Assembly: GCA_963693365.1 (NCBI GenBank)
Contig: CAVNZM010000009.1
Location: 2,418,001 to 2,482,000 of the forward strand
DNA: 64,000 nucleotides
Reading direction: 5' to 3'
From: Amoebidium appalachense
Lineage: Eukaryota > Ichthyosporea
In this document: positions 48,761-61,657 of the stretch, in pieces
Layout of the letters: every line of letters starts with the position of its first letter
Numbering within the stretch: position 1 is the first letter of the stretch
The notes under the pieces: generated by a model
The model's input: the letters and a program-made list of their open reading frames with translations, nothing else
The model's database searches: none
What the model was told of the DNA's origin: nothing
Position numbers and translations under genes: made by a program

Positions 48761-49377
48761 TCTTGCAAAAATTGTACTGCTCTGGCAGGAAACTTCCACT
48801 CCAAGCAAGTTGATTCTGCTGTTGTGCACGTGGTTGGGCCCTGCACTATACCCCAAACCACAACCCATTTCCACCATAAGCACCACAACAAATCTGGCAT
48901 GCAGTTTTGCCACAGTACCACACTGCAAATTTTGTCGCATTGTAGCCGGACCAAATGAGAGCCCGTGTTTGAAATTTATGATCACAATAGGATTATTCGA
49001 GTGCAGGGAAGGCCTAGCCATGGACATTAGATTTAGTGCGTGTGTATGTACAATATGATGCATGTGTGTGTGTGTGTGCAAGTGCATGTGACTGTGTGTG
49101 TGTCTATTGTCCGTGTCGCCGGTGTGTGTCTGTGTGGGGGGGGGGTTCATGTGTGTGTTATAGTGTCTGTGCGTCACGTGTGTGTGTGTGTGTGTGTGTG
49201 CACACGTGTGTGTGTGTGTGTGTCACCCCCGGGGGATGGGTGGGTCCCCCTCCCCAAGGTAGCCGCAGGGGTGGGCGGGTCTTCCCCCCCCCCCCCCCCC
49301 ACCCCCGGCCCCCCCATCGGGGGTGGGGGGGCCGAGGGACCCGACTGGCCGAGAGGGGTAGTGGAATCCCCCCTTCC

Positions 49378-49413
<36 letters not shown>

Positions 49414-49731
49414 CACATGCACGTGATCATGGTTATAAAGTGTCTCTTTTCCACCCACCAAAGGTTGTATTCGTTACTTTTTTTTTCTTTTAGAGCAATT
49501 GCCTCCGTTTTGGCCACTGAGTCATTAATATCGTCATCCCCCCCCCCCCCCCCCCCCCTCTCCCCTCTCCCCCCTCCCCCCCCGCCAACCCACACACGCA
49601 CACACACACTGTGACACACTCACACTCACAGACGCACGCGCCACACACGCACACACACACGCGCACACACACACACACACACAGACAGACACACACACAC
49701 GTGCGCGCACATGCACATGCACACGCGCGCG

Positions 49732-49798
<67 letters not shown>

Positions 49799-50285
49799 AC
49801 CACCCGTTCGTGCCCGGGGGAGGGGGGGGGGGGAGGGGGGAGCCTCAGGGGGGAGAGGGGGGAATGGAGCTCTGTGACCGTACGGCATAGCCTGAGTTTC
49901 AGGTGATCAATTAGTATTAGTTAGCCTCAATGTTTACGTTTTGGCAATGTATGTAAACGGTTACCACTGCTGATTATATTGTACTATTATGTGATCGATC
50001 AGGCTATCCGATACAAATAGTAGTCACATGATGGCAGCCTATGGGGGGGGGGGGGGGGGGGGGGGGGGGGAGGGGGGGGGGGGGGGCCAACCCTACTACT
50101 CAGGTGGGTGGTGGGTCCTCCCCCCCCCCCCCCCCCCCCACCCTCTCTCTCCTCCTCCTGCTAGTCGGAGGGTGGGTGGGTCCCGCCTCCCCTCCTCCTC
50201 CCCCCCCCCCCCCCCCCCCCCCCCAAAGTTACCACTACTCCCTCCCCGGTTCAAAATCAAGAATGCCTTATTGCGCATGCATGTA

Positions 50286-50322
<37 letters not shown>

Positions 50323-50696
50323 CGTGTGTGTGTATGTACATGTGTGTGTGTGTCTATTGGTGTGCCCTGTAATAATAAAGGAATCCTATCTGAGCTGCGG
50401 GCTGCGACTGCGAGTCCGTGTGTGCACGTGACATTGTGTGCATGTGTCATGATGCACTGTAGGAGTATGTACATGTGCGTGCGTGCGTGTGCGTGTGTGT
50501 GTGTGTGTGCGTGTCCGTGTGTGCGTGTGTGCGTGACACGCGTGTGCGTGCGTTTGCGTTTGCGTGCGTGTGTGCGTGCGTGTACGTGCTTGTGTGTGTG
50601 TGAGCGAGTGTTAGTGTGTGCGCGCGCGTGTGTGCGTGTGCTATGTGCGTGTGCGTGTGCGTGTGTGCGTGTGTGCGTCCATGCATGTGTGCGTGT

Positions 50697-50751
50697 GTGC
50701 GTGTGCGTGTGCGTGTGCGTGTGCGTGTGCGTGTGCGTGTGCGTGTGCGTG

Positions 50752-50783
<32 letters not shown>

Positions 50784-50815
50784 TGTGTGTGTGTGTGTGT
50801 GTGTGTTTGTGCGTG
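50697..50815 (+). repeat. Stepwise array (GTGTGC)n to (GTGC)n to (GT)n
   Basis: About nine hexanucleotide units, then about nine tetranucleotide units, then (GT)n, forming one continuous alternating purine-pyrimidine tract. Confidence 0.85.
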
Positions 50816-51459
50816 TCAGGGCTGCGTCAGTGCGCCAAGTGCTGGACTGCCACAGTGTACGGTCACCGGGTCGGACCTACTCTATTGTAAGTAACATGTA
50901 CATGCAACATGTCCGTCTGACAGGACTGACAGTGTGCGCCGGATTCGGAATTTGATCTGTGTATTAGTGATGGCGGGAAGGCATTTTATTGGCCACAGAC
51001 CGTAGCCAATGCCCACATATACGCGGCTCATTTTGAAGCAGATCATCATTGATATATATCATTAATGATTCACGCATTGCCGAGCATATAAGGAAGGAGA
51101 AGTGATCGTATCTCTTCTATATTGCTGCTTATAGCATGGTTCTTCATGTTTGATTCAAAAGAAGAAACTTTCTCTATACGTAATAGTCCTTTTTCGTACC
51201 TGATGTGTCGCAGACTCGGCCCCGGGGGGCATTGAATAAAAAGTGGGCCAAAACGGCGCATGGCATCTCGGCACTGATTGGTTGATCCAAAATGCTTAAA
51301 CCGATCCATGACTTCGCCCTGCCAGTGATGGCAATACCAACCGTGAAAAAAGGGGAAAATGTTTTGGCCTATACTTTTTTTTACTTAATTTTTAATAATT
51401 AGACGGCTAACAGTTAACATGATCCTCAGTTGAGTTGTGGTACACTGGAACAAACATAA

Positions 51460-51516
51460 CCCCCCCCCATACCTGAGACTGGTTTCTCTTTGCCTCGAGT
51501 AAACAGCGTAAACCCC
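51460..51516 (-). repeat. Dispersed repeat family D, copy 1
   Basis: Reverse complement of 62876-62930, apparently identical over 55 bp: GGGGTTTACGCTGTTTACTC to CAGTCTCAGGTATGGGG. Confidence 0.9.
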
Positions 51517-51917
51517 AAACATATGTCATGCCATACGGCGGCTAAACTGCCACCATGCTGGTGCATTTTAATTGGTTTAAGATCATGTATTGCTCATAGA
51601 TATAGTTTATTGACGAATACAACGCCGCCCAGCTTCGTTGTTCTTGATTGGCTCACGCAAAAGCCTTATGAGTGGCTAATGCTATGACGTTATAGAAGCA
51701 TCCACACGTGTCGACCGTGTCACTCAGCACTACTGTCACTTATGCGTAGCAATAGGGTTGCACAGTAGGTTGATAGGTTCACATGTGTCAGGGCCAGATT
51801 AGGGCCTGTCTTGACACCTTCGAGTGTAGAGTAGTGGCGCGCGTTAACATTTCCTTTTTTTAGGTTCTGTCTTGTTGGGGTGGCACGCACTTCAATGCCT
51901 TCCTATGTTGTCCGCGT

Positions 51918-53397
51918 ATGTCGACATGCACAGGCTCATTAAATTACACGATCACAACAAATCTTATAGATATTGTTTTCAAAGCAGCATTGAAAATGGA
52001 AACAGTGGGTTCTGAGGGAAGCCTCAGCCTTCTTGTAGAAAGCCAATACGCGCCTCTGTCAACGAATCCATCTAAAAGCACCAAATCTTACGGTTCCCTC
52101 AAAGAACACGTTGATGTTTTTGATGCACATCCGGGACATGGCCGCAGCAGCACCCTTGGGGCAAGTATGAACCTTACCAAGGCAATGGTAGGCGCGGGAA
52201 TGCTCGCACTACCGCACGCAAACGCACAAGTTGGATGGGTGATGGGGATTTTCACCCCTTCTTTTTGGGGCCGTGGCTACATACGTCGGATATGTGCTGC
52301 TTGCACGTTGCGCACAGTGGATGGACTCTAGTCCGACATCCTACGGCCGACTTTGTCGCTTGACATATCCGTCTTTCGCGTGGCTGGTTGACTTGTGCAT
52401 TTTGGTGTCATGCTACTCGGGAGCCCTATCATACCTCATCATCGTAGGGGATCTACTTCCAAGTGTGACGATGTCTTTTGGTGTGCCCGAAGATTCACTG
52501 TACGCCGGGCGAACTTTCTGGATAACTACCGTCTTCCTTGTCCTTGAAGTCCCGCTTACATGCCTTCGTCGGGTCGACAAACTGAGCTACACGTCGGCGC
52601 TGGGAGTCATGGGCCTATGCTATGTTGTTATCCTGTCATTTCTTCTTCTACTTGCACCATCGCGAGAGCTTGATCCTTGCTTTCATACGGGTGCGGAGGA
52701 GGTTTGCCGTGGGCAAATTGAAACCTTCACTTCTCTAGTTAGTTTTCTTCGTGCGCTTCCCACTTACCTCTTTGCCTTCGGTGGCCATTTTATTATTTTT
52801 GACCTATACGATACGCTACGGAACGTCACTGTCCAGAGGCTCGAAAATCAAGTATTTCTCCCTTCCATGTCGCTGACCACTGCCATATATGCCATGTTTG
52901 GTCTGTTCGGATATTTTACGTTTGGAAGTACCGTGAAATCGAACATTCTAGTCAACTATCCGGATACCGCACCCGTTACCGCAGCACGTCTGCTCATGAG
53001 TGTCGCTGTAGCAGTATCGTATCCGTTGGTGATGCATGCCACACGGTCCTCATTTATGGCAATACTCACAGTCGCACTGACAAAGTTGAATTGTGTGGGG
53101 GAGAAGGCCTGTACTCCGCGTGCGCAGGAGCTGTTGCACTGGGCAAGCACGGTGTTACTTTTGGGTTCGTCGTACGTGGTTGTGTTCTTTGTGCATGACT
53201 TGGGCGTAGTTGTAAGCTTAGCGGGAATTCTCTGTGGTGTGCCCATCTGTTTTATACTCCCTGGTACGTTCTATTGTAAAGCAATGAGTGGTGCAGTGGA
53301 GAACAAGACATGGAAGGGGAGAGCTCTGTACGCATCAGCGATGTTTTTGGTAGTTTTTGGTGTTGTTTTTCTGCCGCTTGCTTTGTGGTTTATTTGA
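51918..53397 (+). CDS. Amino-acid permease of the AAAP (SLC38/AVT-like) family, about 490 codons, with one frame break
   Basis: Integral membrane amino-acid transporter, substrate unknown. Single exon. The cytosolic N-terminus is followed by the AAAP signature NLTKAMVGAGMLALPHANAQVGWVMG (TM1). Ten more hydrophobic segments follow, including AVATYVGYVLLARCA, LVDLCILVSCYSGALSYLII, FAFGGHFIIFDLYDTL, FGLFGYFTFG and a final TM at ASAMFLVVFGVVFLPLALWF; 11 TMs is the family norm. TM1 lies in one frame and everything from GAVATYVG onward in the next. The switch falls in 52243-52285, around CCCC, TTTTT and GGGG runs. Start could be 51918 or the in-frame ATG at 51996 (METVGSEGS); the latter gives a more usual N-terminus. 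Confidence 0.88.
52243..52285 (+). other. Single-base frame break in the permease gene
   Basis: Both frames are AAAP-like on their own side, and removing one base in the T5 or G4 run restores a continuous TM1-TM2 loop. It could be a base-calling error in a homopolymer, or a recent pseudogenising indel. Confidence 0.7.
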
Positions 53398-54963
53398 TTT
53401 ACGCGAACGTAGTTAAGCTCAAACTACTTTTGAAATTTCCGTACGTATTGGCTGACTTTAGTAGTCCACCGCATGAAGGCAGGTAGCTTTATTATGTATA
53501 CATACTGTGCATATCGACTAGAGCAAATTGTAGGTTGCTTCCCCTGTACTTATACCTATCACCTCGTTTATTGTCTTCATGAAGAAGATGAATACATGTT
53601 ACACTGCGCAGCAACTCTAATACAAAATGATATGGTATTGGATGGTCGACCACAGATGATTATCGCGATCGATTGTGTCAGTGACAAAGGCTCAGTGAAC
53701 ATTTCTATACACTGAGAAAATAGAAAGTCCTTGGAAATTAAAGGTGACTGGTGGCCCGGTAACAATTGCAACATGTGTGGCCACGGGGAGCGCTCATCCT
53801 GGCTCATGTACGTTGAGTTTTAATGATTGCAGAAATTTGCTGCAAGGCCTTGCTTAGAACCCCCATCTTTCCCCCCCCCCCCCCCCCCCCCCCCCTCCCC
53901 CGAGTCCCCCCTCCGGGGACCCCTTAGGTTCCGAGGCCCACTCATTCCATTAATATATTAGTCGGCCTGCATGCATAGCCCAAAGCAGTGCCCCGGCCGG
54001 CCGGCGATAGGCTCAGCATTTGGTGGAGAGTGATTGGCTAACCGTGGTTAAAAGGGGCAGGGCAATAAATGAGGATTGAGGGCATAGGTGTTGACAGCTA
54101 GTCAGGCTAATGCTTGCCGGATGATTCGAGAGGAAAAGGAGTAATAAATCTCATGGCAGAAAAACACCTTGCCGAGCTGGATGTACCGTATTACAATGGT
54201 TGGGATGCTGCTTGAGTTTCGTTCGAGCTCACAAATTTGAACAGAGGGAGGGAGTGAGGAGCCGCAGTGACTGAGTCAGACTGACAGATTCAAAAGCTTT
54301 CGATTGGTGAAGGATCATGCCCTAAAATTAGCTGAAGTTCGCTGTTACTCATTTTCGTTTTCCAGCAAGGTCCCTGTGTCTGTGTCAGATTGGAAAAGAA
54401 AAGGAGAAAGCTGAGATGTTTTTTTCGTAAGGGGAATAATGAATGTACCGGTTGGAGGGAAATTGAAGGTGAGATAAACACTGTTTTCACGTGGTTTGTA
54501 GATGATTGATTTGGAACAGTTTGCGCAAAGGTTCAAAGAGTTTGACAGTCAGTGGCATGTGTGCTGTGGTTGGTAGGAAAAAGAGGTGATTATTCTTAAA
54601 GATTTTCTGGCGTGATGCTGAGGCTAGATCTTGCTTTGACCGGTGAGGGAGCATTACTCTGTAAATATTCCTACAAATGCTTTGTGATGGGAGCGGCGCC
54701 TTTTGGGATAAGACGCCTAAGTTAGCTCCTCAGTGAACCTCAGAGAAAAGTTCTTGTAACGGGGTTTTTCTTGTTTCAGTTGTTTTCAATTTGTGTTCGT
54801 TTCCCTGAGAATTGCTCATGTTGCGAACAGAGATACCAAGAAGTTGCGAGCACTACCTCGAGTTGGTTTTACTGTCAAGATTCATGCGAGGATTTTTCTG
54901 CACCTTCGACGCATCTTCTTCGGGCAGGTTCGCAAGTTCCAGGAAAGAGCGCACGAGTGAAAA
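53398..54963. other. Intergenic region between permease and PDZ gene
   Basis: One C-run at 53871-53895; otherwise ordinary mixed sequence. A T-rich stretch ending TTGTTTCAG near 54770-54778 looks like an acceptor and could end a 5' UTR intron of the PDZ gene. No coding gene is supported. Confidence 0.45.
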
Positions 54964-56045
54964 ATGAAGAGTTTTGGGACTGAGGTGGCTGCAAGGCGGC
55001 GCTCGTTTGGCCGTCAGCCTTCATATGGGAAGGTGAGAACAGCAAAAGTAATGTTATAAACGCATGATACGGATAATAGTTTTTGTGAGCTTTCAGCTGA
55101 AGAATACGCACTCAAACACACACACGCACACACTTGGCATACACACAAAACACACACATACACACTTCCACACACACACACAAACGCACACCCGCACACA
55201 CACACACGAACACACGAACACACACGAACACACATACACACGCACACCAAGACACACACACACATAAGCACAAACACGCACACGCACACACGCGCGCCAC
55301 ACACACGCAACACACATGCACACGCACACACACACGCACACGCACATGCACACAAAAGCACACAAGCACACTCACCCACAAGCGCGCGCACCTACACACA
55401 GGCGCTCACACACACACAAACGACACACACGCACAGGAAAAGTCTCGCTCCCTCATACTACAGGGCATGCGGTGTTCTCATTAGAAGCTGCTCAGATCTG
55501 AGATCATGATGTCACACCCAAACTTCGCTTTGCACCCGCGCGTCGAAGTTCGTTTTCCATTCTTTTCTTTTGCCTCTCGTGTGCTTCCCAAGATCTTCGA
55601 TCTTTTCTGCATGAAAGACAAAAGATTCAGTTGACGATTTCTTACCTCAACTTGACGATTCAGCTTTTTTTCCCTCGTTCCTCCTTTTCCCTCTTACGGT
55701 GCTAATCATAACTCTACGTTTTGTTTTACCGCTCACCAGCATGGAAGCGACGATCTTCTTGAAGGTGATGACCAACCCATCGTGGCAGACCCCGTTGGTA
55801 ACACACGTGTCCTTGACTGGCTGCCCACTGCACGGCCTGTGGTCGAGCCCCAGCATCGGGATGGAGGTATGGGGGTGTCTTCTTCTCCTTCTTTTTAATA
55901 TATAAACACGTGCGCACCTACAAGCACCACGCATGCGCACACATGCATTCATTCTCAATAACATGATAACAATAACACACATGCACACGCACGCATGCCT
56001 GCATGCACACGCACACGCACACCTGCACACACGTACGCCTGCCCG

Positions 56046-56077
<32 letters not shown>

Positions 56078-56085
56078 CGCACACG

Positions 56086-56117
<32 letters not shown>

Positions 56118-56158
56118 CGATTTATTAGTAGATATGTCTAAGCCTTGCTTCACTTGTT

Positions 56159-56189
<31 letters not shown>

Positions 56190-56757
56190 GGGGGGGGGGG
56201 AGCCCAGGATATCTAGGAGGCTGATTAAGATGGGAAGTTATGGGATTTGGCAAGAGAATGAACGCGAGGGGAAATAGATGGGGGGGGGGGGGGAGGGGGG
56301 AGGGGAGGGGGGGGGGGGGGGGAGGGGACATAGGTAGTGGAAGGACTGAATGAAGTAGAGGAAGGTAGAAATCCTGGAAACGTTAGCCATGAGCTTTAGG
56401 CTCCCCGTGTAAGTGTGTGGGAGAAATGGGTGTAGCAATCGTTCTTGCACGGAGAATCTCCCCCCCCCCCCCCCCCCCCCCCTTTTTTTATATTGGTATT
56501 ACCCCCCTCCCCCCCTCCCCCCCCCCCCCCCCCCCCCCCCTTCCTCTCCTGTGAATGACCGGGGCCTTCTGAGGATGGGCTCTGCTTATGATGTGTATAC
56601 ACTTTTTGTGTTTTTCAATCTGCTTATGTAGTCCGTCAGAATGTGTGCTTCGTAGTCAGTTAATAAAAACCCCATCCCCCTCTAACATACCCACACAAAG
56701 CACCCACACACATACACCGGGAAAAAGAAAAGAAAAGGAGATAAAAGAAAGAAAGAA

Positions 56758-56788
<31 letters not shown>

Positions 56789-58568
56789 ACCACCAACACC
56801 ACCAGTTTTCACCCTCTTTGCTCATCCACGAATTCGTTTTCCCTCTCTAATTTTTAGGCCGGTATTGCTGGCATGGCCCTAACTTAGGACCTTCTAGTGG
56901 ATGGATTGGGAATTCTTGTTTTGCCTGCCTCTGTAGATTTAGAGGTTAAAGAAATGTTTATCGTTGCAAACTTTCAACAGTGGAAGAGCACAGCAGCAGT
57001 GCATGATTTTTGACCAATAGGGCTGCAGATAGCGAGTGGCTGGTGGTGACTGTGCCCAGACCGGAGGGCAAGCTTGCTGCGTCGTTTGGAGTGAAGGTGG
57101 GTGCCTGTGAGATATACGTGCCCTTTTCCGGCTAACTTATTTTCGGGTATTAGCTTTTTTTTTTTTTTTTTTTTTTTTTGAGGGGTTCGGCTATTCGGTT
57201 CCTATATCTCCGGGTTTACGGGGATGCCTTTTGGGTTGGTCTTGCTCGTTTCCCACATACTGTACCCTTACGTTTTGTTTTATGAGGAGTTGCTTGTGTG
57301 CTGGTATTCTTTGCTATGGTGGTGGTGGTGAGTTTGTGTGTGGGGGGTTGGCGTGTGGGGTTGGCGGGCGAAAGACGGGTGAGGCTCCATACAGGCTTGT
57401 TTGGGTGTACGATCAGCTAACTGCAAATGCAGCAACAACTGTGGTCTGAAATTGGGGAGGGAGGTGGTTTTTTTTTTGTTTTTTTTTGTTTGTTTTTTTT
57501 GTGGGGGGGGGGGGGGGGGGGGGGGGGGGGAGGGGGGGGGGGTATAGGGAGGAAGGGAAGGGAATGAACTCTCAAAATAATGACCACTGAAGACGTGATA
57601 TGGGAGTTTTGGAGCCGCTGTAATCTGGAATATGAAACAGACTTTCAGCTAGGATGGTGTGTTTTATGCATGTGTTTTCTAGGCTGTGAGTGGTGTATGA
57701 GGTTCAGACCAACATGAGTGCACATTTGCGGCCGGGTAGGCATATCCCCATGACCTTGGGTGGGTGGGTGGGTAGGTGGGTGGGTAGGGTGGGTGAGTGA
57801 ATGTGTGTGTGTGTGCGTGCGAGTGTGTGTGCGTGGGTGCGTGGGTGCGTGGGTGCGTGCGTGCGTGTATTTGGGGGAGGGCGGGGGGAGAGAGGGTGTG
57901 TGTGTGTTGGGGGGGGGGGGGGGGGGGGGGGGGGGCACCCAGGGGACCACGGATAAGGGGGGAGGGGGGAGAGTGAGTGTATGTGTGTGTGGGGGGAGGG
58001 GAGGGGGGGGGGGAGGGGGGAGGAGGGATTTTTTGGTTGTGAGGAAGAGGGGATGATTGCGGTCAGGTTTTAAAGTTATGAGAAATTTTTGGAATGCAAG
58101 GGAAGGGGTGGGGTGCTTTTCCGTGTATGTAGAAGGACCTGAGTTGGGTGGGTGGTAGGGGTGTTGCCGCAAGTAATACCGAGAGCCTGTGAAGGTGTTG
58201 GGATGAGAAGGGGAAAAGATGAGAGAGGGAAGGGTGCTGGTAGATTCATGATCGATTGCCAACGGTGGGAACGGAAGGTGAAGATTCGATTTGAAACGGT
58301 ACGGAAGGTGAAAATTCGATTTGAAACTTACACGTGGTGATGCAGTTTGCATGTGCGAGTGAGAGCCATGAGGGTGTGGTGGTGGTCGAGAGGCTGTTCC
58401 ATGAGTGCCCCGCAGAGAAGGCTGGACTCAAGGTGAAGATATCTCTTTTCCCCTCTCCCCCCCCACCACCACCACCGCAAAAAAAAAAAAAAGAAAGAAA
58501 GGGGAAAAAAAAAGCAAAAAAAAAAAAAACTTGAATGCACGCACGCAAACGCATTGTGCGCGCACGCG

Positions 58569-58615
<47 letters not shown>

Positions 58616-59662
58616 GCACACACACGCACGCACACACACACGCACATATACACGGTTTATCTGTTTATGCCACCCCTCTCCCCCCGTCCCCCCGCCCGCC
58701 CGATCGCTGCCCTCCTCTCCTTTCCCCTTTCCCCCCATTATCACCACTTCTCCCGCATCCCAATTCTCTACCCACCACCACCACCACCACCCACCCGGCA
58801 TACCAGGCATACTCGGCACCCACTCGCACGCCACCCATGTACATGACTTCACATTCTCTCTGCCCTTCTCCTTTCGGTGGGCAAGGAAGAGGCTGTGGCT
58901 ATAGTCGGCCATACTAGGCAGCACAGTTTTGACCTTTGTAACCATGGACACATTATCAATGTTCACTTTGTGTCACCCAATAGAAACGATTGAATGTGTA
59001 AGTGAATCAACTTTTAAACTCGGTGCCGATGTGGTGATGCCGCCCTTTCCATGGCCGCTTAAACCAACCACCGCATCTCCCATTTTAGACAAAACCGAGG
59101 TTGATCCGACCGAGGATTCCAAATTGCCCTGGCGCCGCCTAAGAAATTATCGAACTTATCAAACGATTGAGGGAGTGACGTCATTCTGGGGAAAAGTGTT
59201 CAGAGCCTTACGGGGCAGGGGTAGGCAATACTACCAGAGAAGATGAGTCCGGGGGGGGGGGGGGGGGGGAGGGGGGGGGGGTTTACGAAATGGGACTGTG
59301 TGTGTCGGTGGTGATGGGTGGTTGTTTGGCTACTTATTGGGTCAAGTGGGTTGCATTGGGCTTTCTTTTCTTTTTTTTTTGCCTCTTGGGGGGAGGGGGG
59401 GGAGGCGGGGAGCTCCTCGAGGGGGACACCCGAGGGGAGGGGGTGGAGGGGGGGGGGGGGGGGGGGGGGGAGGGGACGGGGGGGAGGGGGGAGGGGGGAG
59501 GGGGGAGAGGGATAAGTGAATGATAAGACCGGCGATTATGTTTCATGGCTCACGATGATATATTCGCATGCGCTGAGTCAGTCTCCGACAGTGGGAGGGG
59601 TGGGGGTCTGAAAGCCCCAAGGAGGGAGAGGGGTGGGGTTTGTTGTTGTTTTTCAAGGATTT

Positions 59663-59695
<33 letters not shown>

Positions 59696-59809
59696 GGGGG
59701 GAGGGGGGGGTATTTCTACACAGTGTGTGTGTGCGTCCGGCGTGTGGGTGTGTCTGTGTGTAGTTAGTGGTGTTCGTGGTTGGTGGTGGTGGTGGTATGT
59801 GTGACAGCA

Positions 59810-59843
<34 letters not shown>

Positions 59844-60110
59844 TAATGCAATCAGTATGATCATGATTATGGGTTTGAGTATGTGCTATTGACGTACGAA
59901 CCGTAGTTTTGATGCTAGCGATACCACTTCAGTCCTGTTAACACACAGTTTTTTTTTTATTTGCAGGTGGGGGATGAGATTGCAGAGGTGAACGGTGAGG
60001 AGGTGCGCAATGCAGCAAAGGCCAAAGGGCTGATGGATAGGTCCCCAAGAGACACCGTGCTGGTCGTTAGGCGCCGCAAGGGGAATCCACAGGGTGTGCA
60101 GGCACAGTGA
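54964..60110 (+). CDS. Small PDZ-domain protein, 5 exons, 164 aa
   Basis: Predicted peptide-binding scaffold or adaptor. Exons: 54964-55032, 55740-55866, 57029-57096, 58346-58432, 59967-60110; phases agree. The first ~65 residues are polar with a basic patch (AARRRSFGRQ) and no recognised domain. Residues ~66-155 form one PDZ: WLVVTVPRPEGKLAASFGVK (strand bA and carboxylate loop), EGVVVVERLFHECPAEKAGLK (bC, aA), VGDEIAEVNGEEV (bD), then an aB helix and TVLVVRRRKG (bF). The usual GLGF loop is replaced by LAASFG, so ligand preference is unclear. The loop follows a glycine-poor, EGKL-type PDZ subclass. The acceptor of exon 3 was chosen because the stronger-looking upstream AG (57019-57020) gives an early stop. 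Confidence 0.8.
55033..55739 (+). repeat. PDZ intron 1 with degenerate (CA)n
   Basis: CA-rich sequence at 55110-55435 with many G and CG interruptions; the remainder is ordinary. Confidence 0.75.
55867..57028 (+). repeat. PDZ intron 2: CA array, G-runs, C-runs and family A fragment
   Basis: (CA)n/CG at 55970-56118, G-runs at 56174-56200 and 56281-56322, C-runs at 56461-56482 and 56505-56540, then the family A fragment and (GA)n at 56764-56788. Confidence 0.75.
56571..56660 (+). repeat. Dispersed repeat family A, copy 4 (diverged)
   Basis: Starts GAGGATGGGCTCTGCTTATG. The middle is rearranged, and TGTGCTTCGTAG remains near the end. Preceded by C-runs; sense direction in PDZ intron 2. Confidence 0.65.
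57097..58345 (+). repeat. PDZ intron 3 with G-runs and 30-bp duplication
   Basis: T-run at 57158-57179, T/G-run at about 57470-57542, (GGGT)n at 57758-57790, and G-runs at 57909-57935 and about 57990-58020. A 30-bp tandem pair lies at 58271-58300 and 58301-58330 (ACGGAAGGTGAAGATTCGAT), just before the exon 4 acceptor. Confidence 0.8.
58433..59966 (+). repeat. PDZ intron 4: CA array, foldback copy and G-runs
   Basis: (CA)n/CG alternation at 58558-58651, the foldback relative at 59059-59180, and G-runs at about 59251-59281, 59388-59510, 59672-59710 and 59811-59840. The acceptor is a clean TTTTATTTGCAG. Confidence 0.75.
59059..59180. mobile_element. Foldback (MITE-like) element, copy 2 (diverged)
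   Basis: Shares TTAAACCAACCACCGC and ATCTCCCATTTTAGAC with the 32.2 kb element, followed by GATCCGACCGAGGATTCC. The right arm is largely decayed. Confidence 0.55.
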
Positions 60111-60643
60111 GTGGATATTCCGGGGATTTTTGATATGGGAAAACGGATATGTGATTACGCTGCCAGACATCCTGATATTTCAACGGTACTAGTTGGCATG
60201 ATGTTTTTCAAGTTACGGGGCTTTTATCAGCTTTTATTTTGGTTCAGAGGTTGAACTCTGTTAGACATCTTACATCGTATTTGCGTTTTGTGCTACAAAT
60301 GATGCCGTGCATATTTTGAGTTGCCACTAGACAGTTAAACTGTTTATCGAATGATGTCCATTTAACCGTATACATAACCGGCAGATAGATGCATACTTCT
60401 GGGATTTCCGGTGTTATTCGGCACGACTTGGTGCACAGGCAAAACACGTGTGAAAAATTACGGCTCTGCAAACTCCGGATCAAAAACTTTGGCTCCGGGT
60501 AACCCACAAATGTAAAGAATATTATGGTGTATGAAACCGTTAATTGCGTTTCGGATTTGTTAAAGTATTCTATTTTTAAGACTCTGTTTCATGACGCTAA
60601 ACGGTCTCACACGTGCACACACACACACACACGTGTGATTCTT

Positions 60644-60707
<64 letters not shown>

Positions 60708-61116
60708 CACTGGGACGCACGCACGCGCGCACACACACACACGCACACACACACGCACACACACACACACATATGTGACACACACACAAACTATTGCAAT
60801 GCTCGAGTTGTTTTCCTGGGCATCTGCTGGACCAGGTACCATAGCGCTAGATATATGTCTGATCCCAAGCCATGCAGCTAGTGAATATTATACTCGGACC
60901 CTTAATAGAATCGGATATATTTGCAGAGTGTCAGTGTTGTGCATTCGGCTAAGTTAGCCCGGCCCATTTGTATATGCAACTGATTTTTCCGGCAAATTTG
61001 GTACCCTCCCTTATTGTCAACACTGCAGGGCAATCTATCTTATTTTATCAATGCGTGTTCTTGTCAATTATAAAGGTCTTTACCTGAGGCTCCTTCGGAG
61101 TCCCCCATATGCGAAG

Positions 61117-61151
<35 letters not shown>

Positions 61152-61153
61152 TT
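60111..61153. other. Intergenic region after the PDZ gene
   Basis: AT-rich ordinary sequence with a (CA)n block at 60640-60770 and a C-run at 61119-61151. No gene seen. Confidence 0.5.
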
Positions 61154-61258
61154 GAGGATGGGCTCTGCATATTATGCATGCTATTTGTGTATGGTTTGCA
61201 CTCTGCATCGTGTTATCCGTCGTTTACTGTGTACTTCGTACTTTATGACGCATCCAAC
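61154..61258 (+). repeat. Dispersed repeat family A, copy 5
   Basis: Starts GAGGATGGGCTCTGCATATT and ends TTTATGACGCATCCAA, with C-runs on both sides. The only copy here that is outside a recognised gene. Confidence 0.9.
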
Positions 61259-61437
61259 CCCCCCCCCCCCCCCCCCCCCCCCCCACCCCAAACACACACA
61301 CGTACAAAGTGACTGTCTTGAGAGCTCTCAGTTCATTTGAACTCGATATTCAGCACAAACTGCCTGTTGGTGGGGATCGGCTCCAAGCCAACCTGAGCTC
61401 TCAATCTCCTAGTCGACCCTCTCAGCTCCCTCTTCCG

Positions 61438-61476
<39 letters not shown>

Positions 61477-61607
61477 AGGCCTCTCTCCCCCTCTCTCTCT
61501 CTACCTCTCTCTCTCCCCCCTCTCCCCGGCCCGGATCGATATCCCCTCCCCGGCGCCCCGCCCTCTGTGCTCTCTGGGTCTCCCTTTCTAGAGTTACGGA
61601 TCCTCCC

Positions 61608-61657
<50 letters not shown>

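Larger units (their letters stand above)
48761..51917. other. Long intergenic region upstream of the amino-acid permease
   Basis: (GT)n at 49060-49222, C-runs at 49287-49310, 49377-49412 and 49538-49558, and a long CA/CG array at 49590-49796. G-run at 50043-50090, C-runs at 50120-50139 and 50200-50224, and GT-type arrays at 50290-50815. From 50820 to 51917 the sequence is mostly ordinary. No supported gene. Confidence 0.5.

Noticed and set aside
51070-51309. Minus-strand ORF of 79 codons in the permease upstream region
   Set aside because: No recognisable domain, no splice context, and composition no better than chance for a 240-bp frame.
53473-53715. Plus-strand ORF of 80 codons downstream of the permease
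   Set aside because: Cys/Tyr-rich, no motif; most likely 3' UTR.
57019-57028. Upstream acceptor AATAG for PDZ exon 3
   Set aside because: Its phase gives an early stop; the next AG (57027-57028) keeps the PDZ frame.
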